DNA of 64,000 nt from Chrysogorgia sp. JL179-B06 (GCA_035772405.1 JAYKKM010000450.1:3012501-3076500); one strand, 5' to 3'; shown: positions 43,479-56,299, counted from the stretch's first letter. A program made the numbers and translations. The notes: a model not told the origin generated them from the letters alone.

Positions 43479-46400
43479 ATGGCCTCTATTATTGCGACTT
43501 TGAAAGAAATTTGTGCTGGTTTACCGTTGAATCCTTTGCCTCCGAGGCTAGAACGAGACGACCGGGTTTCGCATGCCCCCAAACGAAGCACCAATCTTTC
43601 GAAAAAGGAAGAAATTGTACGTATGCGCTAGTGTGTCAAGTTGTCAACACATCAAACGTGTTTTGTTCCAATGGCAATGTTTTGCGAACTCTACATAAAG
43701 TTTATAACGATGTTTCGTTGCAGCTAGCCGTCAAAAATGCTTTGAGATACTTTCCTGTCGAGTTACATACGATTCTCGCGCCAGAATTCGTCAAGGAACT
43801 GAGAGATCATGGCCATATTTACATGTATCGTTTTCGACCAACCTTGAAAATGAGGTACTCTTATGAGACGTTTATTGTGTAAAATTAAAAGGAGAATTAA
43901 TTAATTAATTAATTAGACGTTTAATTAATTAATTTTATTAATTAATTCTAATTAATTAATTAATTAATTAATTAGACGTTTACTGTTTAAGATTAAAAGG
44001 AGAATTTGAAGGTTAAATTCAGACAGGGGTGATGACCTCGCAGCTTTTTTCTACTTTTCTCTCGGTAAAATCAGCGCAATGGAGGAACCAGGCAGGAATC
44101 ATAGTCTAGTATAGGAATATTAAAGGTGCCGTCCAGTCCGTTCTGCGTATGTCCACGTTTCTGTTTACATCGTTTGTTTACATTGCATTATATAAACATT
44201 GAACATGAAGTATTGCGGATTTGTTTTCCATGCTTAAGCTTTTCCACCTAAAAAGCATGTAAGAAGCTGTTCTGTTCCTAAATGTGGATAATATATCAAA
44301 CTACCACTCGTGCCTTCGCCACCTTTGATGAATACTCACTTTCAAACTGTCGCAAATCTATTGAGTATTCCATTAAAGTTTGTTGACATATGGAGTCCCC
44401 CACGTTTGAAATATCACACATGCGCAGAACAGACTTGACGGCACCTTTAAACAATCAATAGACAACATAATTATTTCAAATATATTTGAATATGTTCAAT
44501 GTTTTCATTTCATGGTATTTTTCATATTAAATAAGACATTTTTACAAATACTGGCTGAAATGTTTTCTCTATTCCCTATAACACTATTTCTTAGCAAATT
44601 TCAGGGGGCCATGCCCCCCCCCCTGACCCACCTCAAATACGGGCCTGTGTTCAGTACATCATCATTGGTCATTTGGTCTCTGTATTAGGGCCTATAATAT
44701 TGAAGAATATCCATGTAAAACAAAGCAAGCTGCAGCCATAATGTTAATGATCATGAATAACTTGGATCCTATTGTTGCACAGGTTTGAAAATTACTTTTA
44801 TTACATATGTGCAATTAAAGTCAATATATACAATTATCATATTACTCTGTAAGGCCTTATGAGCATTCTTCATTTAATATCTAACAATTTGCAGTTCCCA
44901 CATGAGTTGGTTACCTATGGTGGAAATGGTCAAGTATTTTCCAATTGGGCTCAGGTTGGTTAACTGGTTTGGTGGAGCTCTCAATCCTGTCAAGCCACTG
45001 TACCAAAAGATTACCATAAACCTTTGATAATTGATTTCTTTTATCAGTTCCGTATAGTTATGCATTATTTATCCACAATGACTGAAGAACAAACCCTTGT
45101 TATGTATTCTGGCCATCCTTTGGGACTGTTTCCCAGTTCCCCATCCAGTCCGCGTGCTGTTATTACAAATGGAATGGTCAGTACCTGTACCTGTATTTTT
45201 AACATCATTCCACGGTAGGCCCATCGGCAACCTAGCGTAACATCTGATGACTTAGTGTAACGTCTTACAACGTAGCGTAACGTCTTACAATGTACAGCGT
45301 TAACGTCTTACAACGTAGCGTAACGTCTTACAGCGTAGTGTAACGTCTTACAACGTAGCGTAACGTCTTACAACGTAGTGTAACGTCTTACAACGTAGTG
45401 TAACGTCTTACAACGTAGCGTAACGTCTTACAACGTAGCGTAACGTCTTACAACGTAGCGTAACGTCTTACAGCGTAGTGTAACGTCTTACAACGTAGTG
45501 TAACGTCTTACAGCGTAGCGTAACGTCTTACAACGTAGCGTAACGTCTTGCAGCGTAGCGTAACGTCTTACAGCGTAGTGTAACGTCTTACAACGTAGTG
45601 TAACGTCTTACAGCGTAGTGTAACGTCTTACAGCGTAGCGTAACGTCTTACAGCGTAGTGTAACGTCTTACAGCGTAGTGTAACGTCTTACAACGTAGCG
45701 TAACGTCTTACAGCGTAGCGTAACGTCTTACAGCGTAGTGTAACGTCTTACAACGTAGTGTAACGTCTTACAGCGTAGTGTAACGTCTTACAGCGTAGCG
45801 TAACGTCTTAACAACTTAGCGTAACGTCTTACAACGTAGCGTAACGTCTTACAACGTAGCGTAACGTCTTACAACGTAGCGTAACGTCTTACAACGTAGC
45901 GTAACGTCTCACAACGTAGCGTAACGTCTTACAACGTAGCGTAACGTCTTACAACGTAGCGTAAAGTCTTACAACGTAGCGTAACGTCTTACAACGTAGC
46001 GTAACGTCTTACAACGTAGCGTAACGTCTTACAGCGTAGTGTAACGTCTTACAGCGTAGTGTAACGTCTTACAACGTAGCGTAACGTCTTACAAGTAACA
46101 TAACGTCTTACAACGCAGCGTAACGTCTTACAACGTAATGTAACGTCTTACAACGTAGCGTGACGTCTTACAACGTAGCGTAACGTCTTACAGGTAACGT
46201 AACGTCTTACAACGTAGCGTAACGTCTTACAAGTAACATAACGTCTTACAACGCAGCGTAACGTCTTACAACGTAGTGTAACGTCTTACAACGTAGTTTG
46301 CCGTCGGAGTCGTGCGAGTGCACTCGTAGTTAGAGCACAGTGTCTCACCAGCAATCAGAGAAAGTTAGGGTTCAATTCCCATCAGGAGCTGAGAAATACA

Positions 46401-49400
46401 CTGAGTCTTAACAAGCCATTCCCTTGCGTTGTTTTAGATGATTCCTAATTACTCCAGCCGTGAGAACTACGATAAGTTATTTGCGTTGGGTGTCACCATG
46501 TACGGACAGATGACGGCAGGCAGTTATTGTTACATTGGACCCCAGGGCATTGTCCATGGCACGACGCTGACGGTCCTTAATGCCGTCCGACGTCATCTCA
46601 GCACATCTGATTTATCCGGGCGGGTATTCGTCACCTCAGGTCTCGGTGGAATGAGTGGTGCCCAAGCAAAGGCTGCAACAATTTGTGGTTGCGTTGGTGT
46701 CATAGCCGAGGTACATGTATGGTACATGTATGGTACATGTATGGTACATGTATGGTACATGTATGGTACATGTATGGTACATGTATGTTCTACCATACAA
46801 TTTATGGTTATATGTGGTTGTAGTTGTAATTACTAAGCTTTTTCAGGGCTAAAAAGTTGTCCACACAAACGTCACTTGTTGTAACTATTTTAAGTCTTGT
46901 TTCTTTCTGTAGGTTAATAAAGATGCTCTTGAGAAGCGACACCAGCAGGGGTAATCAACGGTTATTACAGTAATGATGATGATGAGTTGGTCATGATGGT
47001 GATTGTTATGGTGGTGGTGATTGTTATGGTGGTGGTTATGGTTATGGTGGTGGTGGTGATGATGATGGTGGTGATGATAGTGATGATGATGGTGGTGGTG
47101 GTGATGATGATGATGATGGTGGTGGTGATTGTTATGGTGTTGGTGATGATGATGATGGTGATGATGGTGGTGGTTGTGATGATGGTGGTGATGATGGTGG
47201 TGGTGGTGATTGTTATGGTTATGGTGGTGGTGATGGTGGTGATGATGGTGGTGGTGGTGGTGATGATGGTGATGATGGTGGTGATGATGGTGGTGATGAT
47301 GGTGGTGGTGGTGATTGTTATGATGATGGTGATGGTTATGGTTATGTTGGTGGTGGTGGTGATGATGGTGGTGATGGTGGTGATGATGATGATATGATTG
47401 ATAATGATAATGATGATGATATTGATAATGATAATGGTGGTGATGATATGATGATGATATGATGGTGATGATGATGATGATGATAATGGTGGTGATGGTG
47501 ATGATGATGATAATATGATGATGATGGTGGTGATGAAGAAGAGGCCGGAATATGGCTGAAGATGACAATTATATGTGGTGGAAGAAATTGACCATGTTAT
47601 AATTATTATAATGATATGATCATCAGGATAGGATTACTATGGCCACTTGAGAAATAATTTTTTTATCCTTGTCTTTAGCTGGCTGATGGAAATAACAAAC
47701 AATCTGAACGAATGTATCGACAAAATAAAGTATGTTTGTGGGATAGTTAAATGCATTTATAAGTTCGTTGTGTCAGTTTTGATTGAAGCAATGTTTCCGT
47801 TTTTTGTCAGAAAAGCCAAAGAAGAAAAGAGGACAACTAGTCTTGGGTTTCACGGAAATGTAGTAGACCTATGGTAACTGTCAGTCAGTGGCGATCGACC
47901 ACAATTATGTTTCATACATTTTCCAGAAGAAAAAAAGAAATGCAGAGTCCCAGATCGTGAGAATCGAACCCATACCTTCGCTTAGACGCTCTATCCCTTG
48001 ATTGATCGATCGCAGTTGAAATTGACTCGCACATTATACATATCACTGGTAGAAATCCTAAAAACAGGATCCCGTAGGATCCTAAATAGGTTCCTAAAAA
48101 GGTTCCTAAAGAGGATCCTATAGGATCTTGTAGGATCCTACCGGATCCTGTACAACATCCTACAGGATCCTGTATAATCTTGTACATTTAAATATCCTGC
48201 AGAATCTTATACAGGATCCTGAAATATCTTGCAGGATCTTATACAGGATCCTGAAATATCCTGTAGGGTCTTATACAGGATCCTGTTCAGGATCCTGTTG
48301 AAGTGGCAGGATCCTGAAATACATGTGTTTTGCATGTGTCTTACTAGGATCCTAATTAGGATCCTAAAAGGTTAGAATCCTGACCACATTAGGACCTATA
48401 TCAGAATGCTGATCAGGATCCTGGTGATTTTAGGATCCTAAATAGGATCCTGATTAGAATCCTGGTCACATTAGGATCCTATCAGGATCCTGGTCAGGAT
48501 CTTGTTGATTTTAGGATCATAGTAGGATCATGTAGGATCCTACAGCGTCTTACAGGATCCTGTTAAGGATTTTACCAGGGTATGCAAAACATAAGTAGAT
48601 TAGATAACATCTTGACTAGAAACATACATGAAAGTTATTACGATTACCAAGGTGCAACCTCTCCACTCAAATATTTCATTAAAGTTAGTCCTCTACCTGT
48701 ATGTTACCCTTAGGGAACGACTGGCATCAGAAAGTGAAATGCTTGTCGACATAGGCTCCGACCAGACGTCACTCCATAATCCTTACAATGGCGGATACTA
48801 TCCTGTTGGGTTGAGTTTTGACGAAGCCAACAAACTCATGGAGAGTAATCCTGAAAAGTTTAAGAAGGCTGTTGGAGAAAGGTGAGAAAAGGAAATCGCT
48901 GTTTTTTTGGACTGTGGGCGGGAAAATGAAACACCCTGATTGGCTGCCTGGTTTTGGCGGGAAGATTTCTGAGTCGATTTGGTCATGAATTTGTCTTTAA
49001 TCATTATTGCTCTTCCATTCGTCAATGTAAAAAAATATGATTAATTATGACTTGATTAATCGAAGTTTTGTTATTTTCTCTCTAAAGCTTAAAGAGACAA
49101 GTGACAGCCATCAATAAACTGTCTTCGAGAGGAATGTATTTCTTTGATTATGGAAACGCGTTTTTACTTGAAGCCAGCAGAGCTGGTAAGAAAATGGAGA
49201 TCTCTCGTGCAAACATTAAGAGATTTAGCTCGAAGACTCATGTGCTCTGTGCACCAGATTCACTTGGAATTTTCAGTGAAGGCCTTGCGTCACTTAGTTC
49301 CTATCTCACGCTTGGGGATTTTACATATCTGTAATATTTGGGTCTTCCTGAGCAAAATCGTAATATATATTGTAAGCCGAAAATTTCATCCTCACGGAGT

Positions 49401-52400
49401 TTTTCGCTGTCAAAGTTACCGGATGTGATATCACAAGAGGCATTCCAAACCAGTTTTCTTTTGTTACTTACCACAAAAATGCCTCTAGTGACATCACATC
49501 CGATAACTTTAACAGCAAAAAAGTCCATGAAGATGAAATTTTCGGCTGACAAGATATATTATCACTCTTAGGTGAACGGAATACCCCCAACACGCTAGAA
49601 GCCCAATTGATAGGGGTTCCGAGGGCCTACGATTTAAGGTCGTTATCCGAGAAGACCCTAAAGTCTTACCATTTGCTGGTATTATTGCAAAGGCAGCACT
49701 TTCTCCTCAATTATTTTTAAGATCCTGAGTGGAGGTCCGACCCAGGATTTGAACCTGTGTCTCCCAGCTCATAGACATGTGTGGTAACCACTACACCACA
49801 CTTCACTCTCTACCACGTTACCACTCTTCAATCACGTTTCACTCTGTGATGAAAGGCCTTCGCTCAAAACGTTAGACCTTCTCCACACTGTTTCGGCAGT
49901 ACACCAACCTTTTAGAGTATTCGATTTGTATTTCTACACTGCCTACGGAGCACGTTAGTCTGTAGCTTTGGTTCTTTCGTGGACTTTTCAAATCTTTCTT
50001 TCAAGGTGCTGATGTTGGACTCAAGGAGGACGGAACTTTTAGTTTTCCTTCTTATGTTCAGGATATCATGGGGTGAGGTTGAAAATTATTCAAATTATTC
50101 AAGAGCGTGTAATTCCTACAAATCCAATTTGAACTGTTTGACAGTGTCCATAAAGTCTTTCTTTTTCTTTTCTCCTCATAGGGATATATTTTCACTAGGT
50201 TTTGGCCCATTCCGGTAGGTATAGCGTGTAGGTATATCTTTATAACATCGGGTCAAACTCTGGGTCCATTAGCCTAAACACCAACATTTGCATCAGATAA
50301 CATTTGCAAATTAGTTATAACCATGTCAAATGTCAATTTACTAAATGTTATGTTTGTTTAAAGGGGCAGTAAGACGCAAAAATCATTTTTCCCAATTTGG
50401 GCTTTATCTAGAAGTGCATTCGAAATAAGCAAGAATAGCGCTCTTACTTTGTCAATGTCTTATCTTGTTCCAGAGATATTTCAGTTTTTAAAAGCTGTAA
50501 ATGAGATTCCTGATGACGTCATCTACTCCACTCAAATTCTAAAAATGAGGAATATCTTTGGAGATAGCGGCTAGATTGTGCTGAAACGTTCCAGATGTAT
50601 GCTACTAAGAATGGTACACTGCACTGTGTATAGTTAATGCTTTATACATTTTTCATTTTAGAGATTTCCTTTAGTTTAAATTTTGGAGTAGATGACGTCA
50701 TAAGGTCATTTTGCATCTTTCAAAAACGTCAATATCTCTGGAACAACATAAGATATTGACTGAGTAAGAACGCTATTCTTCCTCATTTTTTTGTACTAAT
50801 AGATAAAATAAAAATTGGATAGACGATTTTCGGTCTTACTACCCCTTTAAATAGTTTATTTTCTTCCCAAGGTGGGTTTGTACCTCAGGGTTTGCGGAGG
50901 ATCTGAATGAGTCCGACAAGATTGCTGCACAAGTTTTGGAAACGTTCTTAAAGCAAAGCAGTAAGTAAAACTAACAACATGCTGTCAATATAGCAGTGGA
51001 CGATCGTCAAGCTCAAATCCTCAGAGAATGTTTCAAAATCCCGGGGTACAGGGATCGAACATGTAACCTTCTGATTACCGATGAGATGCTCATTGAGCTA
51101 CGTTCTTTATAACATTGTAGCTTCATGATCGTCCATGTATCGTATTCACTACAGAGATGTATATAACAGCAGTTTATTGGAATTTTACCTCATAGCGTGC
51201 ATGTGCTTCGTGTTCAATCTTTAGAGAACATGGTGGGGTGTTTTATGTTACAGTTCCACCTGAAGTGAAGCAACAATACGAGGACAACCTAAAGTGGATT
51301 AAAGAAGCAAAGAAAAACAAACTTGTAAGAAAATAAATTAGGAAAGTAGATACATATCAATAAATACATTATGATGCTGGTCATGCCATGCCATCCCATA
51401 CCATCCATACCATACTATACCATACCATATCATGCCATACCATAACATACCATACCATGATACATACTATACCATGCCTTAACATACCTACCATACCATA
51501 CCTCCATACCATATACCTCCGTACCATGCCATACCATACCTACCATACCTCTATACCATACCTACCATACCATACCTCCATACCATACCTACCATTACTC
51601 CATACCTACCATACCTCCATACCTACCATAGCATACCTCCATACCATACTATACCATGCATACCATACCATACCTCCATACCATACCTACCATACCTCCA
51701 TACCATACTATACCATGCATACCATACCATACCATACCATACCATACCTGCATACCATGCCTTGCCAGTTGCCATACCATAACACGATACATACTATTCC
51801 ATACCTTACCATACCATACTATACTTGCATACCTTGCCATGCCATGCCATGCCTTACCACGCCATGCCATGCCTTACCACGCCATGCCTTGCCTTACCAC
51901 GCCATTCCATATCATATTCTACTATTCCATATTACCATACCATGCCATATTACCATACCATGCCACAGCAACGCAATGCCACACCAAATACTGTATACAT
52001 GAATAGTTAAATATGTGTCACACACTACGTAAATCTTTGTTTTATCTTTGTTTTATAGGTAGTTGGATCTCAGGCTCGTATTTTATATTCTGACCAAAAG
52101 GGACGAGTGAATATCGCTTTGGCTTTCAATCGAGCTATCGCTGACAAGAGAATCAAAGTGTGTAGTATTATTGCTAATGTCCGCTTTTTTGTTCTGCTCG
52201 GTAAAGTGTGTTATTCACCTTTAACTACAAAATCTTCTTCTTCGTCAACGCCATTTAAACCTCTAAAGAGTGAATGAAAATATTTGATGTCGAAGCTCTA
52301 CGACCTTGGGAAACGGGATAAAACGAAAGGAACGGAAAGGAAAAACGAAACGAGGCAAAACGAAGACGAAGATGGAATCGTTCCTTTGGAGCGAAAAACT

Positions 52401-54718
52401 GTTATTATTTAAAAGGTAGCTAAGCATTGAAATCTTATTTTGTTCTTATTTTACAGGGACCCATAGTGATAAGTCGGGATCATCATGACGTTAGTGGAAC
52501 GGACAGGTACGAAAATGAGTGGATGGTGGGACCTTCGAACAGAAAAATATCGATTTTAAAGGAAAAATATTAGTCACTTTGAACGTTGTATGGATTTAAG
52601 TTCTTTACAAGTTCATAATTATTATTAATATAAATAACTTGAAAGGACTTTTTTCCTGTGACTTCTAGTCCGTACAGAGAAACGTCGAATATCTTTGATG
52701 GATCAAATATTTGTGCAGGTAATTTTCGTTGCGCAATTACCATTATATGCTGAAGACGTCTATTCACGCAATTTCACAACCACCTATACCCAGGGCCATA
52801 TGTCCGACATAGAGACAGCCGTTTTTTTATCTCAGCTTGGAATTGACCCTGGGACGAGGTTGTCAATTTCATTGATCTGTTCTATACATATATGATCAAC
52901 GTCATTGTTGCCATGGTGTCTACCAATAACCAACTTAGGATTTTCCAGTCGAACTCTAATTTTCTCTCATTTTATTTGATTCAGATATGGCCGTGCAAAA
53001 TGTCATCGGGGATTCATTCCGCGGTGCAACCTGGGTAAGCCTTCACAACGGAGGAGGCGTTGGCTGGTAAGCTATGTGTTATTCAGATGTGTTATCCATA
53101 ATATCCCATCATATCATATCCCATCATCCTATCCCATCATCCTATCCCATCATATCTTATCCCATCATATCGTATCCTATCTTATCCCATCCTATCCTAT
53201 ATTATCCCATCATATCCCATCATATATTATTCCATCATATCCTATCTTATCTCATCCCATCCTATCTTATCCCATCATATCCCATCATATCCCATCCTAT
53301 CCCATCATATCCTATCCCATTAAATCCTATCCCATCATATCCTATCATATCCTATCTTATCCCATCATATCGTATCCTATCTTATCCCATCCTATCCTAT
53401 ATTATCCCATCATATCCCATCATATTATTCCATCATATCCTATCTTATCTTATCCCATCCTATCTTATCCCATCATATCCCATCCTATCCCATCATATTA
53501 TCCCATCATATCCTATCCCATCATATCCTATCCCGTCATATCCCATCATATCCCATAATATCCCATCATAACCCATCATATCCCACCAAATTGGTCCTTA
53601 AAGGTGAATAACAGGCTAATGCTTATGTGCAGAATTTGTTTACATTTCTTTGTTGATGTTTATAACACCGCGTTTCTAGGTTACGACCGTTTGGTGTTCT
53701 CAAGGGATGAGTTACTCCATATGTATGACCAGCAAAATCGTTTGTTTTTAGTCTAGAGGAAATGAATCCAACTCACAATGCTGTGCTCTTCTTTGGAGCC
53801 TGTATATACTAAATATATCAATTGCATTACAAGCAATCTTTTGTGTGAACTTTACAAACAAACAAACAAACAAACACTGCACATGTGCAGTAGGGATTGT
53901 TATTCATCTTCAATAAGAGTCTATAACTTATGAAATTTAACAGGGGAGAAGTTATGAATGGTGGCTTTGGTCTTCTTCTGGACGGCTCAGAGGTGAATAT
54001 AGCTCGAAATTATCTTTTCTTAATTTGTACTATGACTTGGAGCATACGTAGTCTTTTTAACTTTACCTTTAATATTTCTCGTTTCTCTAAGGATGCCAAA
54101 AAGCGGGCGGAAGAATTATTATCATGGGACGTCTCTAATGGGGTACTGAGATTAAACTGCCTATCTCACGTTTGGGGATTTTATATATTCGTAATATTTG
54201 GGTCTTCCTGAGCAAAATCATAATATATCTTGTCAGCCGAAAATTTCATCTTCATGGAGTTTTTTGCTGTCAAAGTTATCAGATGTGATGTCACAAGAGG
54301 CATTTTTGTGGCAAGTAACAAAAGAAAACTGGTTTGGAATGCCTCTTGTGACATCACATCCCGGATACTTTGACAGCGAAAAACTCCATGAAGATGACAT
54401 TTTCGGCTGACAATATATATTATGATTTTTCTCAGGAAGACCCAAATATTACGAATATGTAAAATCCCCAAACGTGAGATAGGCACTTTAAAAGCTCCGC
54501 ATTGATAAACATATAACTAAGCTCCCGTGACAGTCGCAATGCAATATACAAATTATGAAAGGTTCTTTTTCATGTAGGTTGCCAGGCGGTGTTGGAGCGG
54601 CAATGAGAACGCCAGATCAACCGTGTCTCGCGCCATGAAAACAGAGCCACTGCTTAAAGTCACAGTTCCCCATGGAGTGACAGATGAAAGCTTAATAATT
54701 CATGCCTTGGAAGGGTAA
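43479..54718 (+). CDS. UROC1: Urocanate hydratase (urocanase)
   Basis: Urocanase converts urocanate to 4-imidazolone-5-propionate with tightly bound NAD+, the second step of histidine breakdown. Exons: 43479-43616, 43724-43854, 44689-44782, 44895-44954, 45048-45176, 46438-46710, 46913-46950, 47679-47729, 47811-47873, 48714-48881, 49088-49185, 50006-50072, 50182-50214, 50872-50960, 51254-51324, 52059-52157, 52457-52506, 52669-52718, 52985-53066, 53944-53992, 54092-54142 and 54578-54718. They sum to 2025 nt, 674 residues (human 676), with every phase consistent. Landmarks are TYGGNGQVFSNWAQ, MYSGHPLGLFPS, the dinucleotide-binding SGLGGMSGAQ (about 251-260), GSDQTSLHNPYNGGYYP, SRDHHDVSGTD and HNGGGVGWGEV. 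Catalytic residues are not visibly altered. Introns hold arrays and MITEs but no frameshift was seen. Confidence 0.97.
44124..44452. mobile_element. Palindromic MITE, family 3, copy 2
   Basis: The ends AAAGGTGCCGTCCAGTCCG and GACTTGACGGCACCTTT match the copy at 7138-7450, and the interior is nearly the same in opposite orientation. It lies in UROC1 intron 2. Confidence 0.85.
45229..46300. repeat. 20-bp satellite array GTAACGTCTTACAACGTAGC (about 53 copies)
   Basis: Very regular 20-bp units with an alternating A/G (ACAACGTAG or ACAGCGTAG) and C/T variant, filling most of UROC1 intron 5. The unit is the reverse complement of the HAL intronic satellites at 24060 and 26405. Confidence 0.95.
46303..46400 (+). 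mobile_element. tRNA-like SINE head
   Basis: AGTTAGAGCACAGTGTCTC is followed about 20 bp later by GGGTTCAATTCCC, an A-box/B-box pair in tRNA order. It directly abuts the satellite array. Confidence 0.45.
46711..46790. repeat. 11-bp microsatellite GTACATGTATG starting at a splice donor
   Basis: About seven tandem GTACATGTATG units begin exactly at the GT of UROC1 exon 6 (GAG|GTACATGT). Each unit recreates the same G|GTACAT donor-like string. Confidence 0.9.
46970..47540. repeat. GGTGAT/GATGAT tandem repeat
   Basis: About 560 bp of GGTGGT, GGTGAT and GTTATG units starting roughly 20 bp after the donor of UROC1 exon 7. The poly-His/poly-Val frames across it are artefacts. Confidence 0.9.
47945..48010 (-). 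mobile_element. tRNA-like SINE fragment, reversed
   Basis: On the minus strand a B-box-like GGTTCGATTCTCACGATC is preceded by a degenerate A-box. It lies in UROC1 intron 9 directly before the AGGATCCT array. Confidence 0.35.
48060..48580. repeat. Array of AGGATCCT palindromes
   Basis: Some 40 occurrences of AGGATCCT or one-base variants, spaced about 10-20 bp, with linkers such as GTAT, AAAT and GTCACATT. The spacing is irregular, so this is a palindrome-rich degenerate repeat. It lies in UROC1 intron 9. Confidence 0.85.
49292..49575. mobile_element. Palindromic MITE, family 7, copy 1
   Basis: GCGTCACTTAGTTCCTATCTCACG leads into GGGGATTTTACATAT and a foldback centred near 49450 on GTTACC/GGTAACA blocks. 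The interior (GAAAATTTCATC, GATGTGATATCACAAGAGGC) recurs at 54150-54492. The right arm is incomplete. It lies in UROC1 intron 11. Confidence 0.7.
49735..49805 (-). mobile_element. tRNA-like SINE head, reversed
   Basis: The minus strand reads GTGTGGTGTAGTGGTTACC... then ACAGGTTCAAATCCTGGGTC, a clear A-box/B-box pair. It lies in UROC1 intron 11. Confidence 0.5.
50359..50852. mobile_element. Palindromic MITE, family 6
   Basis: TTTAAAGGGGCAGTAAGACG at the left faces CGGTCTTACTACCCCTTTAAA at the right. Both arms have TGACGTCA (near 50513 and 50695). It ends 20 bp before UROC1 exon 50872-50960. Confidence 0.9.
50996..51155. mobile_element. tRNA-derived SINE copy, reversed
   Basis: GGATCGAACATGTAACCTTCTGATTACC on the plus strand is the reversed B-box region, and GATCGTCCATGTATCGTATTCACTACA is the reversed head seen at 348. 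It lies in UROC1 intron 14. Confidence 0.55.
51385..51995. repeat. CATACCATAC tandem repeat
   Basis: About 600 bp of CCATACCATAC / CCTACCATACCTC units, drifting to CCATGCCATGCC toward the right. It lies in UROC1 intron 15. Confidence 0.9.
53090..53590. repeat. CCCATCATATCCTAT tandem repeat
   Basis: About 490 bp of ATCCCATCATATCCTATC units. The stretch from about 53165 to 53290 is repeated at about 53365-53475. It begins about 25 bp after the donor of UROC1 exon 19. Confidence 0.9.
54150..54492. mobile_element. Palindromic MITE, family 7, copy 2
   Basis: GCCTATCTCACGTTTGGGGA at the left and TCCCCAAACGTGAGATAGGC at the right are exact inverted repeats. The arms include GATGTGATGTCACAAGAGGC and its complement. 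It lies in UROC1 intron 21, starting a few bases after the exon. Confidence 0.9.
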
Positions 54719-54899
54719 CTAGAGTAACTGACCACAGTGAATGGACAACGCAAGTAAAATAAAAGAAATCAGGCAAAGGATTTGATCATTAGACATTGAA
54801 AAGAAGGGCATCATTGCTCTAACTGTCGACGTCCGTCGATCCGACGTTAGATCTATTCAAATCCATTGTTTTGAAGGGAACTGTAGTCGAAAAATTAAT

Positions 54900-55560
54900 T
54901 ACTTTTAAATAAAAGGCATTTAAGTATAATGTTTAGAAATATTAATAGTGTTACGGTAACCAGAGCCGTATTAAGGTGGGGACGGGTGGGACGGCAGCTC
55001 CAAGCCCTGGAGAGAAATAGGCCTTTTTGTCGCCAGACTTAAAAAATAAGGTTTTAGCGAGTAAGCGTACTTTCATAAAAGTCTTGTATCGATTGCAATT
55101 GTGACAGATGTTTACAACACTGATATCCGAAAAAAAGACAGCTTTATATATATATTATAACGATCAAAAACGATCTATATTGGCCCTCCGCCAGCTCCAG
55201 GCCTAACATATCCTTAATCTGTCTCTCACGGTATCTGCTCTTGTACTCGAGTTATTCTTCTGGACGCCGCCATTTTAGAGTTTGCTCGACGGTTGAACAG
55301 CGGTGCTCTCTCTTCATTTTGCATCATATCATAATCCAGTTTGTCCCCTCAAGGGGGGTTGGATCGTCTTGCAAGGAACAAAAACAAGCACTCAATGACG
55401 TCAAAACCACCGCTGTGCATAAATTTTGAGCCGTCGATTAAACTCTAAAATGGCGGCGTCCAGTTACATAATATACGAGAATAAAAACGTCATTTCTCGA
55501 GTACAATCGGCAGATACCGTAAAACTATTAACATTTCTAAACATAATACTTAAATTTATG
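54900..55560. mobile_element. Nested foldback element downstream of UROC1
   Basis: The outer arm near 54905-54960 (AAGTATAATGTTTAGAAAT... TGTTACGGTA) is complementary to 55515-55555. An inner pair GGACGCCGCCATTTTAGAGTT (55262) faces AACTCTAAAATGGCGGCGTCC (55440). Short open frames here are by-products. Confidence 0.7.
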
Positions 55561-55611
55561 CAACTGACCTCTGGAAAAAGAAGAGACAAATTAATAGCTT
55601 TTGTAGTTATG

Positions 55612-55770
55612 TGTTAATATATACACTGCTTCATGTAGTGAATGTGAGAGAGCTTGGAGTAGACAGACGATACATGGACGATCATCAACTCTTATCTTCA
55701 GAAAAATTATTCTGAATCCTGGACAGGAATCGAACCTGTAACCTTCTGATTGCCGGTGAGAAGATTAGAG
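55612..55770. mobile_element. tRNA-derived SINE copy
   Basis: It has the same head (AGTGAATGTGAGAGAGCTTGG) and reversed B-box region (ATCGAACCTGTAACCTTCTG) as the copies at 348 and 50996. No gene is seen between 55770 and 57050 apart from the palindrome at 56243. Confidence 0.55.
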
Positions 55771-56242
55771 GTGCGGATCCACGCGGTGTGCCCCCCCCTT
55801 TAAAATCCCGCAAACAAGTGTTTTCTGTTTTTCACCATGTCAAGACGAAGAAGTCGAAGTGATAAACGCAATATTATATGACCGATTATAAGCTTATCCA
55901 ATTTTCATTGCAAAAGCCAGTTTACATGCATTCATAGATATTTTAACATGGGTTCCAAGATAAGTTTTTTATAAAACGATAAAGCTGTCAGTTCAATTGG
56001 TTTCGCTTGCTTTTTTGGGCATGTCCTGTTAATTTAATTAACAGAGTAATAAGTCCAATAAGAAAATGGCACTAGTAAATAACGTAATGTATGAAGATCA
56101 TGCCTAAAGGCTAAAGTGTATATATTGGTTCTGTACCACTCTCCTCCACAGAGCCTTTGCAATTTTGTACGTGATTTCGTACTTTGCTCTTCATATTAAT
56201 TGCGTAATTGACGTCGCTATCGCTTTTATCGTGTTTTCAGCC

Positions 56243-56299
56243 TGCAGTAGAGGGGGGTTATATGGTTCGGACCGAACCATATAACCCCCCTCTACTGCA
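56243..56299. repeat. Perfect 57-bp palindrome
   Basis: Two 28-bp arms around a single A at 56271 (TGCAGTAGAGGGGGGTTATA... and its exact complement), including six G facing six C. The flanks share CTCTGCGAAGGAGAG (56310 and 56471). Confidence 0.95.

Noticed and set aside
45229..46300. CRISPR-like regular repeat array
   Set aside because: 20-bp units are directly abutting with no spacers and lie in an animal intron; it is a satellite.
46885..47568. 227-residue His-rich open frame
   Set aside because: Translation of the GGTGAT/GATGAT array inside a UROC1 intron.
48628..48713. Upstream extension of UROC1 exon 10 with its own ATG
   Set aside because: The family alignment and phase require the acceptor at 48714; upstream residues match nothing in urocanase.
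55241..55617. Two small open frames with an ATGGCGGCGTCC-like start
   Set aside because: They lie in the arms of a foldback element, and the ATGGCGGC string is the inverted copy of the other arm.
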